Shown: positions 1 through 5,690, counted from the stretch's first letter. The stretch is DNA of 7,620 nt from Deltaproteobacteria bacterium (GCA_031257955.1 JAIRNQ010000115.1:1-7620), one strand, 5' to 3'. Numbers and translations are program-made. Notes: a model not told the origin generated them from the letters alone.

Positions 1-326
1 ATGCCGACCAAGTTCTTGCCGATATCGTGAAGGTCGCCCTTTACCGTGCCGATGACTATGGTCCCGGCCGAGGAACTCCCACCCGCGCCCAACTTGGGTT
101 TTAAGATTTCAAGACCCGATTTCATGGTTTGGGCGGCCATGAGCATCTCGGGCACGAACAGCTCGCCTTCGGAAAATTGTTTGCCTACGTAATCCATGGG
201 GGCGATGAGACCCTCTTGGAGCAGTTGGTTGACGTCGGTGCCGGCGGCCAATTCTTTCTCGATAAGGTCGGGCATGGCGTCTTCGTCAAAATCGATGACG
301 GCTTGATAGACGTCTTTTATGGACAT
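1..326 (-). CDS. Corrinoid (B12-binding) methyltransferase protein, C-terminally cut by window edge
   Basis: Small corrinoid protein of the MtaC/MtbC/MttC family, the cobamide-carrying subunit that shuttles a methyl group between two methyltransferases in the cytoplasm. 108 codons are visible. Residues 1 to about 85 form the helical cap domain (B12-binding 2, PF02607), with the motif GKQFSEGELFVPEMLMAAQ. After a Gly/Ser-rich linker (about 80-87) the Rossmann-like B12 domain begins, with the cobalt-ligand motif GDLHDIGKN (D98, H100, G103). His100 should be the lower axial ligand. The later S-x-L and GG motifs lie beyond base 1. The start is ATG at 326, with AGGAGA at 332-337, 5 bases upstream. 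It follows the transporter gene after a 203-base gap with its own promoter-like sequence. It is a clear paralogue of the corrinoid protein at 5872-6495, but diverged. Family assignment is secure; the methyl donor is unknown. Confidence 0.93.
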   Translation of the reverse strand, partial: MSIKDVYQAVIDFDEDAMPDLIEKELAAGTDVNQLLQEGLIAPMDYVGKQFSEGELFVPEMLMAAQTMKSGLEILKPKLGAGGSSSAGTIVIGTVKGDLHDIGKNLVG

Positions 327-390
327 AAGGCTCTCCTAAATTGGCGCGGCGAATCGCCCACCATTATGGGCCAAATGTGGCTATAGCCAT

Positions 391-424
391 ATATAATTAA
401 TTAATCGAATAAATTTTTTTTCAA
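391..424 (-). promoter_or_regulatory. Putative sigma-70-type promoter for the left corrinoid gene
   Basis: An AT-rich island lies 65-98 bases upstream of the ATG at 326. Read on the minus strand it has TTGAAA (424-419), a 17-base spacer, and ATTAAT (401-396) as a possible -10 box; TTATAT (396-391) is an alternative. A perfect 10-base palindrome GGCTATAGCC (379-388) lies just downstream and could be an operator or a leader hairpin. The assignment rests on base composition and two hexamers only. Confidence 0.3.
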
Positions 425-471
425 GCGGCCAGGTAATCGGTCAGATATTGTCGGCCCGGCGGTTATCTTTG

Positions 472-503
472 GGGCCTTGCCCCGATCGAAAGGGGCAAGG
501 CCC
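472..503 (-). terminator. Strong hairpin after the transporter gene, terminator-like
   Basis: A perfect 12-base inverted repeat (GGGCCTTGCCCC at 472-483 and GGGGCAAGGCCC at 492-503) encloses an 8-base loop. It starts 27 bases past the transporter stop codon. Neither strand has a clear T-run after the stem, so it is not a textbook Rho-independent terminator. It may act with Rho or stabilise the mRNA 3' end. Its position at the end of the gene supports a termination role. Confidence 0.45.
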
Positions 504-511
504 AGGATAAT

Positions 512-537
512 AGTCTGGGCCCTTAAGGGCTAAGACT
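512..537. repeat. Nested palindrome overlapping the transporter stop codon
   Basis: Perfect 12-base palindrome GCCCTTAAGGGC (519-530), flanked by a second pair of complementary arms, AGTCT (512-516) and AGACT (533-537). The stop codon TAG (530-532) lies inside it. Together with the hairpin at 472-503 it gives two adjacent stem-loops at the 3' end of the transcript. Confidence 0.5.
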
Positions 538-1720
538 TTTTGGCCATGAGTTCTGGCAAGGCCAGGGATATAATGGCCATTAGTATGAAGCTACCGGCGA
601 TGAGGTTAAAGATTCCGTTGGGCTGACCGCCGGCAATCATGGGCAGCAGGAACGGCAGGGCAAAGCCGCCACCGCTTTGGAGCGTACTCAAAACGCCACC
701 GGCGCTCCCGGCGTAAGCTGGGCCGATATAGTCCAGCAGCATCGGGACGGCCAGAATAATCGACAGGAAGGCCCCGCTGAAAAAACCCACCCCGAAGAGA
801 AGGACGATGGTCAGGGTCCCGTAGGGGAGACTCCAAGCCAAGTAAGCGCTAACGCCGGAGATGGCCCCGGAGGCTAAAAGAAAAACCTTGGACCGGCCCA
901 CTATCTTACAAAGGGCGGCGGCGATGAGGGATCCGATCATAAGCGAGAAGGCCACGACCGATCCGGCCATGCCGGCGGTCTTGGGGACCACCCCTTTGAT
1001 TTGGATAAGGCTATCGACCAAAAACCCATTTAAGGTTACGTAAGCCCCCAGCATCAACAAAATCGACACCCCGCCAACCCAGATGGCTGGCTTGGACATG
1101 ACGTATTTGAGGTTGCCGATTACCGGCTGGGGCGGCATTTTTTTGGCGCCGGCCGGGGCCCCCTTCAGGAATATCAGCCACACGACCAATATGATGGCGG
1201 TGACCCAGATGGAGAGCTGAAAGGACGGTCCAAGGGTTTCGGCCCGGCCGCCCACGGCTATGGCGCTGGATTGGCCAAGACCTATACCGGCCAAGTAACA
1301 GCCAACGCCCAGGCCCACCTTCTGGGGCGGAAGCCAAGAGCCAAGGACTTTGATGAAGTTGGCGTTCAGTGCGGCGTTGCTGACCCCGATCAGGAACATA
1401 AAAAAGAAATATTGGCCCATGTTAGGGACGATCATGCAGCGACCGGCGGCCCCTATGAGGCTGACGACAAGGCCGATGGTCACCATTAGCTTAACCCCGT
1501 AACGATCGCCAAGAGCCCCGAAAGGTATGCCCAAAGAACTGGCGGCCAAGAGGGGAAGGCCCATCATCAACCCGAATTGCACCGGGGTGGCTTGGGTGGC
1601 GGCGAAGATTAGCGGGGCCAGTCCGGCCACCTGAAAGTGGATAAAGTTTATACCGAAGGCGGTAACGGCAACCACCAGGGTGATTACCCATTGATAGCCA
1701 GATTGTTTCTGTTCCTCCAT
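530..1720 (-). CDS. Major facilitator superfamily (MFS) transporter
   Basis: Polytopic inner-membrane transporter of 396 residues, the usual MFS length, with about 12 hydrophobic segments in two halves. A polar linker (GAPAGAKKMPPQPV) near the middle separates the halves. The loop between membrane segments 2 and 3 carries MFS motif A (GALGDRYGVK, about residues 68-77). Segment 5 (LGSWLPPQKVGLGVGCYLAG) resembles the nitrate/nitrite porter and CynX-like branches, but the substrate cannot be read from the sequence. No signal peptide is expected. The start chosen is ATG at 1720, 4 bases after the stop of the upstream GTPase gene, which suggests translational coupling. A GTG at 1732 would add four residues and overlap that gene by 8 bases. 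From its place after a UroD-type methyltransferase and a metallochaperone, it may import the methylated substrate or a related acid; this is inference. Confidence 0.9.
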   Translation of the reverse strand: MEEQKQSGYQWVITLVVAVTAFGINFIHFQVAGLAPLIFAATQATPVQFGLMMGLPLLAASSLGIPFGALGDRYGVKLMVTIGLVVSLIGAAGRCMIVPNMGQYFFFMFLIGVSNAALNANFIKVLGSWLPPQKVGLGVGCYLAGIGLGQSSAIAVGGRAETLGPSFQLSIWVTAIILVVWLIFLKGAPAGAKKMPPQPVIGNLKYVMSKPAIWVGGVSILLMLGAYVTLNGFLVDSLIQIKGVVPKTAGMAGSVVAFSLMIGSLIAAALCKIVGRSKVFLLASGAISGVSAYLAWSLPYGTLTIVLLFGVGFFSGAFLSIILAVPMLLDYIGPAYAGSAGGVLSTLQSGGGFALPFLLPMIAGGQPNGIFNLIAGSFILMAIISLALPELMAKKS

Positions 1721-1724
1721 AATT

Positions 1725-2648
1725 CTAACCACGCTGTTTCGGGGTCCCTTCCGACCCCCGTTGGAAAACTAGGCTCTCTAGTTTGGTTTGAAGGGTATGC
1801 GGATCCAGATCCCGCCCGATGAAAACCAATCGGTTACCCGAAACGGACTCAAGCGGGGGTGACCAGTTGGAATGGCCCCGCACGAAATCGAAGTAAGCCG
1901 GCCCGTTTTCCAGTTCCAGCTGCCCTTTAATCCGGACGTAGTTGGCCCCTTCTTCCTGGATGAAACGCTTCCACTTGTCGCCGTCCATGGTATCGGCGCT
2001 TTCGATGGACACGTTTTGGAAGGCGCTTAAATCATGGCTTTCGGGAATTTGGTCCGGGTTCTTGATATTATTTGGGCGTTCCAGAAATATCTTCGGGTTC
2101 ACCCGCCCATGGATGGCGATCTCTATGGGGGTGCCGGGCACGGTTTGCCTTATCTCGGAAAGGAAGACCGCCACTTGGTCGGCCGCGTAAAGGTCGGCCT
2201 TGCTTAAGAGTATGAGGTCGGCCGAATTCAGCTGGGCGTAAAAGAAATCGCCTTGGGCCTCCCTGGTTTCCCAGATTTCGGCGTCAAGGACGACAATCGT
2301 TTTTCGCCACTGGATTTGCCCGTCAAAGCGGGCCAGGGTTTTGGCTAGCATGGCCGGTTCGGCCAATCCGCTGGCCTCAATGAGGAGCTTTGACGGGGGC
2401 TCGGTTTTGAACATTTCGTTTAAGAGGGCGATGAAATCCACTTGCAGGGAACAGCAAACGCAACCGTTGTTCAATTCCCTTACGGGAATGCCGGCCCGCT
2501 CGACCAGTTTGCCGTCCAGGCCAAGTTCTCCGGCTTCGTTAACCACGACTACCGTTCCCTTGGTATCCGTCATGACCTCGATGGCGTACTTTAAGGCCGA
2601 GGTTTTACCGGATCCCAAAAAACCGCTGAGAATAAAGAGTTTTGTCAT
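1725..2648 (-). CDS. COG0523 / CobW-type GTPase, putative metallochaperone
   Basis: GTP-binding protein of 307 residues from the G3E family that includes CobW, YeiR, ZigA and NHase activators. It is thought to deliver zinc, cobalt or another metal to target enzymes in the cytoplasm. Visible motifs are the Walker A / G1 loop GFLGSGKT (9-16), the family's metal-binding CxCC in NGCVCCSL (C63, C65, C66), the Walker B-like IEASGLAEP (90-98), and the guanine-specificity motif SKAD (149-152). A short CobW C-terminal domain follows, with the signature RLVFIGRDLD. The start is ATG at 2648, because GGAGAGG (2652-2658) sits just upstream and the protein then begins directly at strand beta1. A start at 2690 would add 14 residues with no homologous role. 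It lies between a UroD-like methyltransferase and a transporter, so the metal client may be the zinc-dependent methyltransferase or cobalt for the corrinoid. The His-rich loop found in many members is absent. Confidence 0.93.
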   Translation of the reverse strand: MTKLFILSGFLGSGKTSALKYAIEVMTDTKGTVVVVNEAGELGLDGKLVERAGIPVRELNNGCVCCSLQVDFIALLNEMFKTEPPSKLLIEASGLAEPAMLAKTLARFDGQIQWRKTIVVLDAEIWETREAQGDFFYAQLNSADLILLSKADLYAADQVAVFLSEIRQTVPGTPIEIAIHGRVNPKIFLERPNNIKNPDQIPESHDLSAFQNVSIESADTMDGDKWKRFIQEEGANYVRIKGQLELENGPAYFDFVRGHSNWSPPLESVSGNRLVFIGRDLDPHTLQTKLESLVFQRGSEGTPKQRG

Positions 2649-2651
2649 CGC

Positions 2652-2658
2652 CCTCTCC
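2652..2658 (-). promoter_or_regulatory. Ribosome binding site fixing the GTPase start
   Basis: GGAGAGG on the minus strand ends 3 bases before the ATG at 2648. The longer reading frame from 2690 has no comparable site, so the shorter protein is preferred. Confidence 0.6.
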
Positions 2659-2751
2659 AATTGACGAAAATAATCGTCAAGTTTCCACAATTATCCAGAC
2701 TTCCAAAAACGGCGACCCTGGGAAGAAGGCCTCAGCTTTGGGCCAACGCCC

Positions 2752-2820
2752 GCTTGGCCAGCTTGGCTCGCTTGGCCAATTAGGCCTGATTGGCCGGCCT
2801 TTAACCGGCCTTGGCGGTTA
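2752..2820. repeat. Short tandem repeats and overlapping hairpins between methyltransferase and GTPase genes
   Basis: In the 169-base gap between two co-directional genes, GCTTGGC occurs three times with a 9-base period (2752, 2761, 2770). Next come three overlapping stem-loops: GGCCAAT/ATTGGCC (2774-2780 with 2789-2795), GGCCGG/CCGGCC (2792-2797 with 2805-2810) and TAACCG/CGGTTA (2802-2807 with 2815-2820). The last covers the methyltransferase stop codon. The arms share bases, so the hairpins are mutually exclusive. They could act in mRNA processing or partial termination that tunes downstream expression. No T-run is seen. Confidence 0.5.
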
Positions 2821-3927
2821 GGCGTCGTAGACGGCGGAGATCATGGCCTGAACGTTTTCGACCCTGGCGTTGAAGGGGATGTCGCAGCCGGAAGATACCA
2901 TGTACCCGACCCCGCCGAATTCTTTGATGAGGTTATGCACGTAGTCCTTAACGTCTTTGGGAGTGTCGAAGGCCAGCATTTCCGCGTGGACGTCTCCGAG
3001 TATGGCCATGTGGTTATCCATAGCCAATCTGGCCTTGTGGATGTCGGTAGCCCCATCCGGGGACATAATGCACTTATATTTGGGGATCTCTTTAAAGTAA
3101 TCTAGGCTGCTGGTCCAGTTGGCGTCCAGGTGAAGGATGGGGATAACCCCTTCCTCGATTACCATCTCGGTGGTGGCCTTAAAGTAAGGCCAAACGAAGC
3201 GTTCCCACATTTTTAGGGACATGAGGTTGCTGGCCCCCCTCCAGCCACCGACCCAGACGCCCAAGGGCTTGGCCGCCCTGAGCATTTGCCTGTTGGCTTC
3301 CAGCATTTCGACGGCGGCAACTTTTATGGCCTCTTCCAAGAGGTCGGCGTGTTTGATCATGTCGGTCATGAACTTGATCATGGATCGGCCGCCGCAGAAG
3401 ACCTCAAAGGGGATGGTCACGATGGCGCTGACCAACGGGACGATCCCGGCGTCGATGTATTTCTGGCGGGCCACTGGGCCTTCGGCTATGGTGGTGGCTA
3501 CCCGGCCCAAGGGATCGTTGAAGTGTTCCTTGATGAAAGGAATAAACCAGTTGTAGAATCCCCCCTCGACGATTTTCTTGTAGTCGTCCACCTTCATCGT
3601 CTCGGCTTCCTCGACCTGCCAAAGCTCGTCCGGCGGCAGTTCGACACCGGGGACCTTGACGTTGGAAAGCCACTGGGGGCTCAGGAAACCGGTGTTGTAA
3701 AGATCGCACTGGACGGCGTCAACGGTGGGACTGAACGAGTTCCAACATTTCAGGTGGACGTCGCAAGAGCCCGGCCCATTGGCGCAGTAGTCAGCCAACG
3801 GCACGTGGGCCGCCTTGGCGCAGAAAGCGTTGCCCGTTGGCAAGACAGGAACCCGGTCGGTTTTCTCGAAGCGCATGGTTTTTTTTATGCGTTCGAAATT
3901 TTCCTCAAACAATTCTTGTTTTCCCAT
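2818..3927 (-). CDS. Uroporphyrinogen-decarboxylase-fold methyltransferase (MtaA/CmuA-like, COG0407)
   Basis: Cytoplasmic protein of 369 residues with the UroD TIM-barrel fold used by corrinoid methyltransferases. It is unlikely to be a true haem-pathway decarboxylase given its neighbours. Visible signatures are FEKTDRVPVLP (21-30), WRGASNLMSLKMWERFVWPY in the middle, HLDANW (266-271), a glycine-containing CIMSPDGATDIHKA strand, ILGDVHAEMLA, and SSGCDIPFNA (C348). In MtaA/MtbA the zinc site is His-x-Cys plus a distal Cys. Here the positions read His266-x-Asp268 and Cys348. The N-terminal 75 residues hold five cysteines (36, 48, 55, 61, 74), which is unusual. The start is ATG at 3927, with GGAGGT 9 bases upstream; the TTG two codons earlier lies too close to that site. 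The GTPase and transporter genes follow. The gene is preceded by a long structured leader. Whether it loads or unloads the corrinoid is undetermined. Confidence 0.88.
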   Translation of the reverse strand: MGKQELFEENFERIKKTMRFEKTDRVPVLPTGNAFCAKAAHVPLADYCANGPGSCDVHLKCWNSFSPTVDAVQCDLYNTGFLSPQWLSNVKVPGVELPPDELWQVEEAETMKVDDYKKIVEGGFYNWFIPFIKEHFNDPLGRVATTIAEGPVARQKYIDAGIVPLVSAIVTIPFEVFCGGRSMIKFMTDMIKHADLLEEAIKVAAVEMLEANRQMLRAAKPLGVWVGGWRGASNLMSLKMWERFVWPYFKATTEMVIEEGVIPILHLDANWTSSLDYFKEIPKYKCIMSPDGATDIHKARLAMDNHMAILGDVHAEMLAFDTPKDVKDYVHNLIKEFGGVGYMVSSGCDIPFNARVENVQAMISAVYDA

Positions 3928-3936
3928 ATTCAACCT

Positions 3937-3942
3937 ACCTCC
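3937..3942 (-). promoter_or_regulatory. Ribosome binding site deciding the methyltransferase start
   Basis: GGAGGT on the minus strand, 9 bases before the ATG at 3927. It excludes the in-frame TTG at 3933, which would leave only 3 bases of spacing. Confidence 0.65.
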
Positions 3943-4240
3943 ATAGTTTTGAATATCGCGCGTCGCGGGGAATATCCAAATGGCGGCTGGGGCGGTATTC
4001 GATCAAGATCCCTTACCGCCTGGGTGGGGGCAAACCAATGCCCAATCGTCGCGACCGCTAGGCCTTTCCGTCTGGCCGTCAAGGTTCCGTTACCTACCGG
4101 GTGGGTATGGTCAGAAGCCCACCGGAACGGTTTTCTTGAAACCTTCCGAGCCAAATACCTGGGCGCTCTCTGGCAAGGTCATTCCGTCCAGAAGCAGAAT
4201 GACGCCGTCTATGTTACGACATTATCCTTGGTATTTACCG
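3943..4240 (-). promoter_or_regulatory. Long GC-rich structured 5' leader upstream of the methyltransferase operon
   Basis: About 300 bases with no recognisable gene lie between a promoter-like sequence and the ribosome binding site. Hairpins that can be read directly are GGCGGTA/TACCGCC (3991-3997 with 4014-4020; 7 pairs, 16-base loop) and a longer element at 4084-4130. In the latter, CCGGGTGGG (4097-4105) pairs with CCCACCGG (4118-4125) with one bulged base, and CCGTT (4087-4091) pairs with AACGG (4126-4130). GTTCCG (4084-4089) with CGGAAC (4123-4128) is an alternative pairing. No conserved core of the cobalamin, SAM or THF riboswitch was recognised, and no T-run follows either stem. It could be a cis-regulatory RNA or a degenerate inserted repeat. 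Open frames on both strands across it share no consistent protein signature. Confidence 0.4.
4111..4182 (-). CDS. Possible 23-residue leader peptide (weak)
   Basis: Inside the structured leader an ATG at 4182 opens a 23-codon frame ending in TGA at 4111-4113. It encodes a peptide beginning MTLPESAQVFG and ending KKTVPVGF. The frame stays open for 13 more codons upstream, to a TAA at 4222-4224, and its codons look protein-like. The stop codon falls in the loop of the hairpin at 4097-4125, an arrangement seen in attenuators. The ribosome binding site is poor (GGAC close to the ATG), and nothing here identifies a family. It may be chance or a relic of a longer gene. Confidence 0.18.
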   Translation of the reverse strand: MTLPESAQVFGSEGFKKTVPVGF

Positions 4241-4241
4241 A

Positions 4242-4270
4242 TTTATACAATAATGAACATATAAAAGTAA
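4242..4270 (-). promoter_or_regulatory. Putative sigma-70-type promoter for the methyltransferase-GTPase-transporter operon
   Basis: Minus-strand TTACTT (4270-4265), a 17-base spacer, and TATAAA (4247-4242), in an AT-rich patch about 315 bases before the methyltransferase ATG. It implies a long leader. It is the best hexamer pair seen in this gap, but was found by eye. Confidence 0.38.
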
Positions 4271-4439
4271 TTAAGGTTTAACTAAAATAAGTAATAGTTA
4301 AATCCCACCACGCAAAATTGACAAGCTTCGCCGACAAAGTCTCTCTGGCACAAATAATGCTAAGACCAAACTAAATCATACTTGGGAGTATTTGTATTAA
4401 ATTTAATGAAAAGCGCTGGCCCTTGCGAAAAAAATCGTC
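4271..4439. other. AT-rich intergenic stretch after the BKACE gene
   Basis: No gene was recognised. It contains a perfect 12-base palindrome ATTAAATTTAAT (4396-4407) and a small stem ATACT/AGTAT with a 4-base loop (4378-4391). Either could mark the end of the BKACE transcript, but both stems are weak and lack a T-run. A run of seven T on the minus strand lies directly behind the BKACE stop codon (about 4429-4435) with no hairpin before it. Confidence 0.4.
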
Positions 4440-5267
4440 TCAGTGATTTTTCAGTCCCAAAATGGCTCGGGCATCGGCGGGCGTGGCCGGCGTTTTGTTG
4501 ATTTCCTTAACCAGTCTCACGGCCCGTTCGACGAACTGGGCGTTGCTTTGGGCCGGCACTTCTTTGGCGTAAAAGACGTTGTCTTCCATGCCCACCCTGA
4601 CGTGGCCGCCCAAGGCCAAAGCGGCGTAGAGAATGGGCAGATGATCTTTCCCGACCCCCAAGGCCGACCAAGTGGAGCCTTCGGGAATCAGGCCAAGGAG
4701 GAAGACCAGGTTGGGCACCGACGCCCCCAAGCCGCCCGGCGCCCCCAGCACGAACTGGTAATGTATCGGTGCCTCAAGGATGCCTTTCTTCAAGTAATAA
4801 AGCGAATTGTAGACCATACCCCCGTCAAAGATTTCCACTTCGGGTTTGATATCGTTTTCCCGCATTACCCTGCCCAGCTTGTCCAAAAACTGGGGGGTAT
4901 TATGAAACACGCTATTGTGGCCCCAGTTCATGGACCCGCAGTCATAAGAGGCCAGTTCCGGCTTAAGTTCCACCAGATGGGCCATGCGAGTTTCTTCGGT
5001 GGCTTCCAAGTCGCCGCTGGTGGTAAGGTTTAAAACGATGTCGCACTTGGCTTTTATCAAGGCCACGGTTTCACGAAATTTGTCGGCGCTCATGGTTCCC
5101 CGGCCTTGATCGTCGCGCATGTGCAGATGGGCCACGGCCGCCCCGGCTTGCCAGCAGTGGAAAACGTCTTCGGCGATTTCCTCAGGGGTCAAGGGGAGGG
5201 CGGCGTTGTCCACTTTGCTTGGCCAGGCGCCGGTGGGGGCTACGGTAATTATGACTTTCTCAGACAT
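4440..5267 (-). CDS. Beta-keto acid cleavage enzyme (BKACE / DUF849, Kce-like)
   Basis: Zinc-dependent TIM-barrel enzyme of 275 residues, full family length. It condenses a beta-keto acid with acetyl-CoA and splits the product into acetoacetate and a new acyl-CoA. The founding member is 3-keto-5-aminohexanoate cleavage enzyme of lysine fermentation; others act on dehydrocarnitine and further beta-keto acids. Visible signatures are the N-terminal VAPTGAWPSK, LPLTPEEIAEDV (25-35), the zinc-binding HLHMRD (H47, H49), NLTTSGDL, ELASYDCGSMNWG, and GGHVRVGMEDN (R224, E228, D229). The last matches the Kce Arg226/Glu230/Asp231 group with an offset of two. The end TPATPADARAILGL is typical. The start is ATG at 5267, with AGAGGAA (5274-5280) 6 bases upstream. 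It stands alone between two long non-coding stretches, flanked by corrinoid methyltransfer genes in the same direction. The substrate cannot be assigned from sequence. Confidence 0.93.
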   Translation of the reverse strand: MSEKVIITVAPTGAWPSKVDNAALPLTPEEIAEDVFHCWQAGAAVAHLHMRDDQGRGTMSADKFRETVALIKAKCDIVLNLTTSGDLEATEETRMAHLVELKPELASYDCGSMNWGHNSVFHNTPQFLDKLGRVMRENDIKPEVEIFDGGMVYNSLYYLKKGILEAPIHYQFVLGAPGGLGASVPNLVFLLGLIPEGSTWSALGVGKDHLPILYAALALGGHVRVGMEDNVFYAKEVPAQSNAQFVERAVRLVKEINKTPATPADARAILGLKNH

Positions 5268-5418
5268 TTAGCGTTCCTCTATCGTTGGCAATGTGGGCCC
5301 CATGGTTTGGGCTTAGGGATTTATGCAACTAATTCGCAAGCGTTTTGGGAGACCGCCCCTTACGGCCCCGTTCCCTCTGGGCTCCGGAGCGTTAGCACCT
5401 TCCCAGTTTTTTAAAAAT
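5268..5418. other. Upstream region of BKACE, no gene
   Basis: Holds the BKACE ribosome binding site and, presumably, its promoter, although no convincing hexamer pair was found. A perfect 10-base palindrome GCTCCGGAGC lies at 5381-5390. A stretch around 5328-5345 resembles the core of the two 37-base repeats further right and may be a decayed third copy. A 36-codon minus-strand frame starts at the ATG inside the first repeat copy; it lacks protein-like features and is not called. Confidence 0.4.
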
Positions 5419-5455
5419 CCCATGACCCTTCGTTTAGCTAATCGTTTAAGCGTTG
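5419..5455. repeat. 37-base direct repeat, copy 1, with internal dyad
   Basis: Identical to copy 2 (5477-5513) at 36 of 37 positions; the difference is T versus C at position 12. It contains CGTTTAGCTAATCG (5431-5444), a 14-base near-palindrome with 12 matching positions centred on TTAGCTAA. The unit CGTTTA also occurs twice, 12 bases apart. Copies are spaced 58 bases start to start. This suggests either a regulator-binding site pair or a piece of a dispersed genomic repeat. Confidence 0.85.
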
Positions 5456-5476
5456 TCGGACGGCCCATTGTCGTAG

Positions 5477-5513
5477 CCCATGACCCTCCGTTTAGCTAAT
5501 CGTTTAAGCGTTG
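5477..5513. repeat. 37-base direct repeat, copy 2, with internal dyad
   Basis: Second copy of the repeat at 5419-5455, with the same dyad at 5489-5502. On the plus strand both copies begin CCCATG and would encode the same 11 residues (MTLRLANRLSV), the single difference being silent. However, neither ATG has a ribosome binding site, and the frames diverge after the repeat. It lies about 210-245 bases upstream of the BKACE start. Confidence 0.85.
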
Positions 5514-5539
5514 AAGGCGAACCGTCACCGCGGCCGCTT

Positions 5540-5690
5540 CGGCGCCAAAGGGAACCATCTCCCTGGCCTTCCAATATCCGGGGAATCAACTCCCCAGCCT
5601 ATCGGTACCCGGGGGACCGGGCCCCGGTGAGCCGATTACCAGGAGCCCCGGATCCCCGGAGCTCCGGTACCGGGGAGCGCCGGTACCGGA
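5540..5690. repeat. GC-rich cluster of palindromes and stem-loops (REP/MITE-like)
   Basis: A run of inverted repeats nearly end to end. GGGA/TCCC (5550-5553 with 5560-5563) and GGGGA/TCCCC (5580-5584 with 5591-5595) each have a 6-base loop. A two-part stem has outer arms ATCGG/CCGAT (5601-5605 with 5632-5636) and inner arms CCGGGG/CCCCGG around GACCGGG. Next comes CCCCGG/CCGGGG (5654-5659 with 5670-5675). Two copies of the 10-base palindrome CCGGTACCGG lie at 5664-5673 and 5680-5689, 16 bases apart. It is far more GC-rich than the flanking AT-rich sequence and has no supported gene. It could be a repetitive extragenic palindrome cluster, a small non-autonomous element, or a structured RNA. 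Confidence 0.7.

Noticed and set aside
2818..3927. Genuine haem-pathway uroporphyrinogen decarboxylase (hemE)
   Set aside because: Context is corrinoid methyltransfer, and the sequence carries the HLDANW and SSGCDIP signatures of the methyltransferase-like branch. No haem genes are nearby.
3943..4240. Cobalamin riboswitch upstream of the corrinoid-linked operon
   Set aside because: I searched the minus strand for the B12-box (GCCACTG) and the CCCGCAACTGT-type core and found neither.
3286..4281. 331-codon plus-strand frame, the longest on that strand
   Set aside because: Most of it is the complement of the well-supported methyltransferase gene. It has no family signature, and its end in the leader is unsupported by a start site or composition.
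4346..4361. Sigma-54-like promoter TGGCAC-N5-ATGCT on the plus strand
   Set aside because: The GG/GC spacing fits, but it points into the BKACE gene in antisense and no plus-strand gene follows.
4443..5033. 196-codon plus-strand frame
   Set aside because: It is the exact complement of the BKACE gene, whose motifs are unmistakable; the reading is a shadow.
5287..5302. Sigma-54-like promoter TGGGGC-N5-TTGCC on the minus strand before BKACE
   Set aside because: Transcription would begin at about 5276, inside or after the BKACE ribosome binding site (5274-5280), so it would not give a translatable message. The -24 box is also poor.
5419..5513. CRISPR array from the repeated 37-base units
   Set aside because: Only two clear copies with a 21-base gap, no further regular units, and no cas genes.
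5601..5690. Cloning-vector polylinker contamination, suggested by many six-base restriction sites (KpnI, SmaI, ApaI, BamHI, SacI)
   Set aside because: Only a 13-base stretch matches the familiar pUC order. The rest differs, no other vector sequence is present, and the sites are explained by the GC-rich palindromes.
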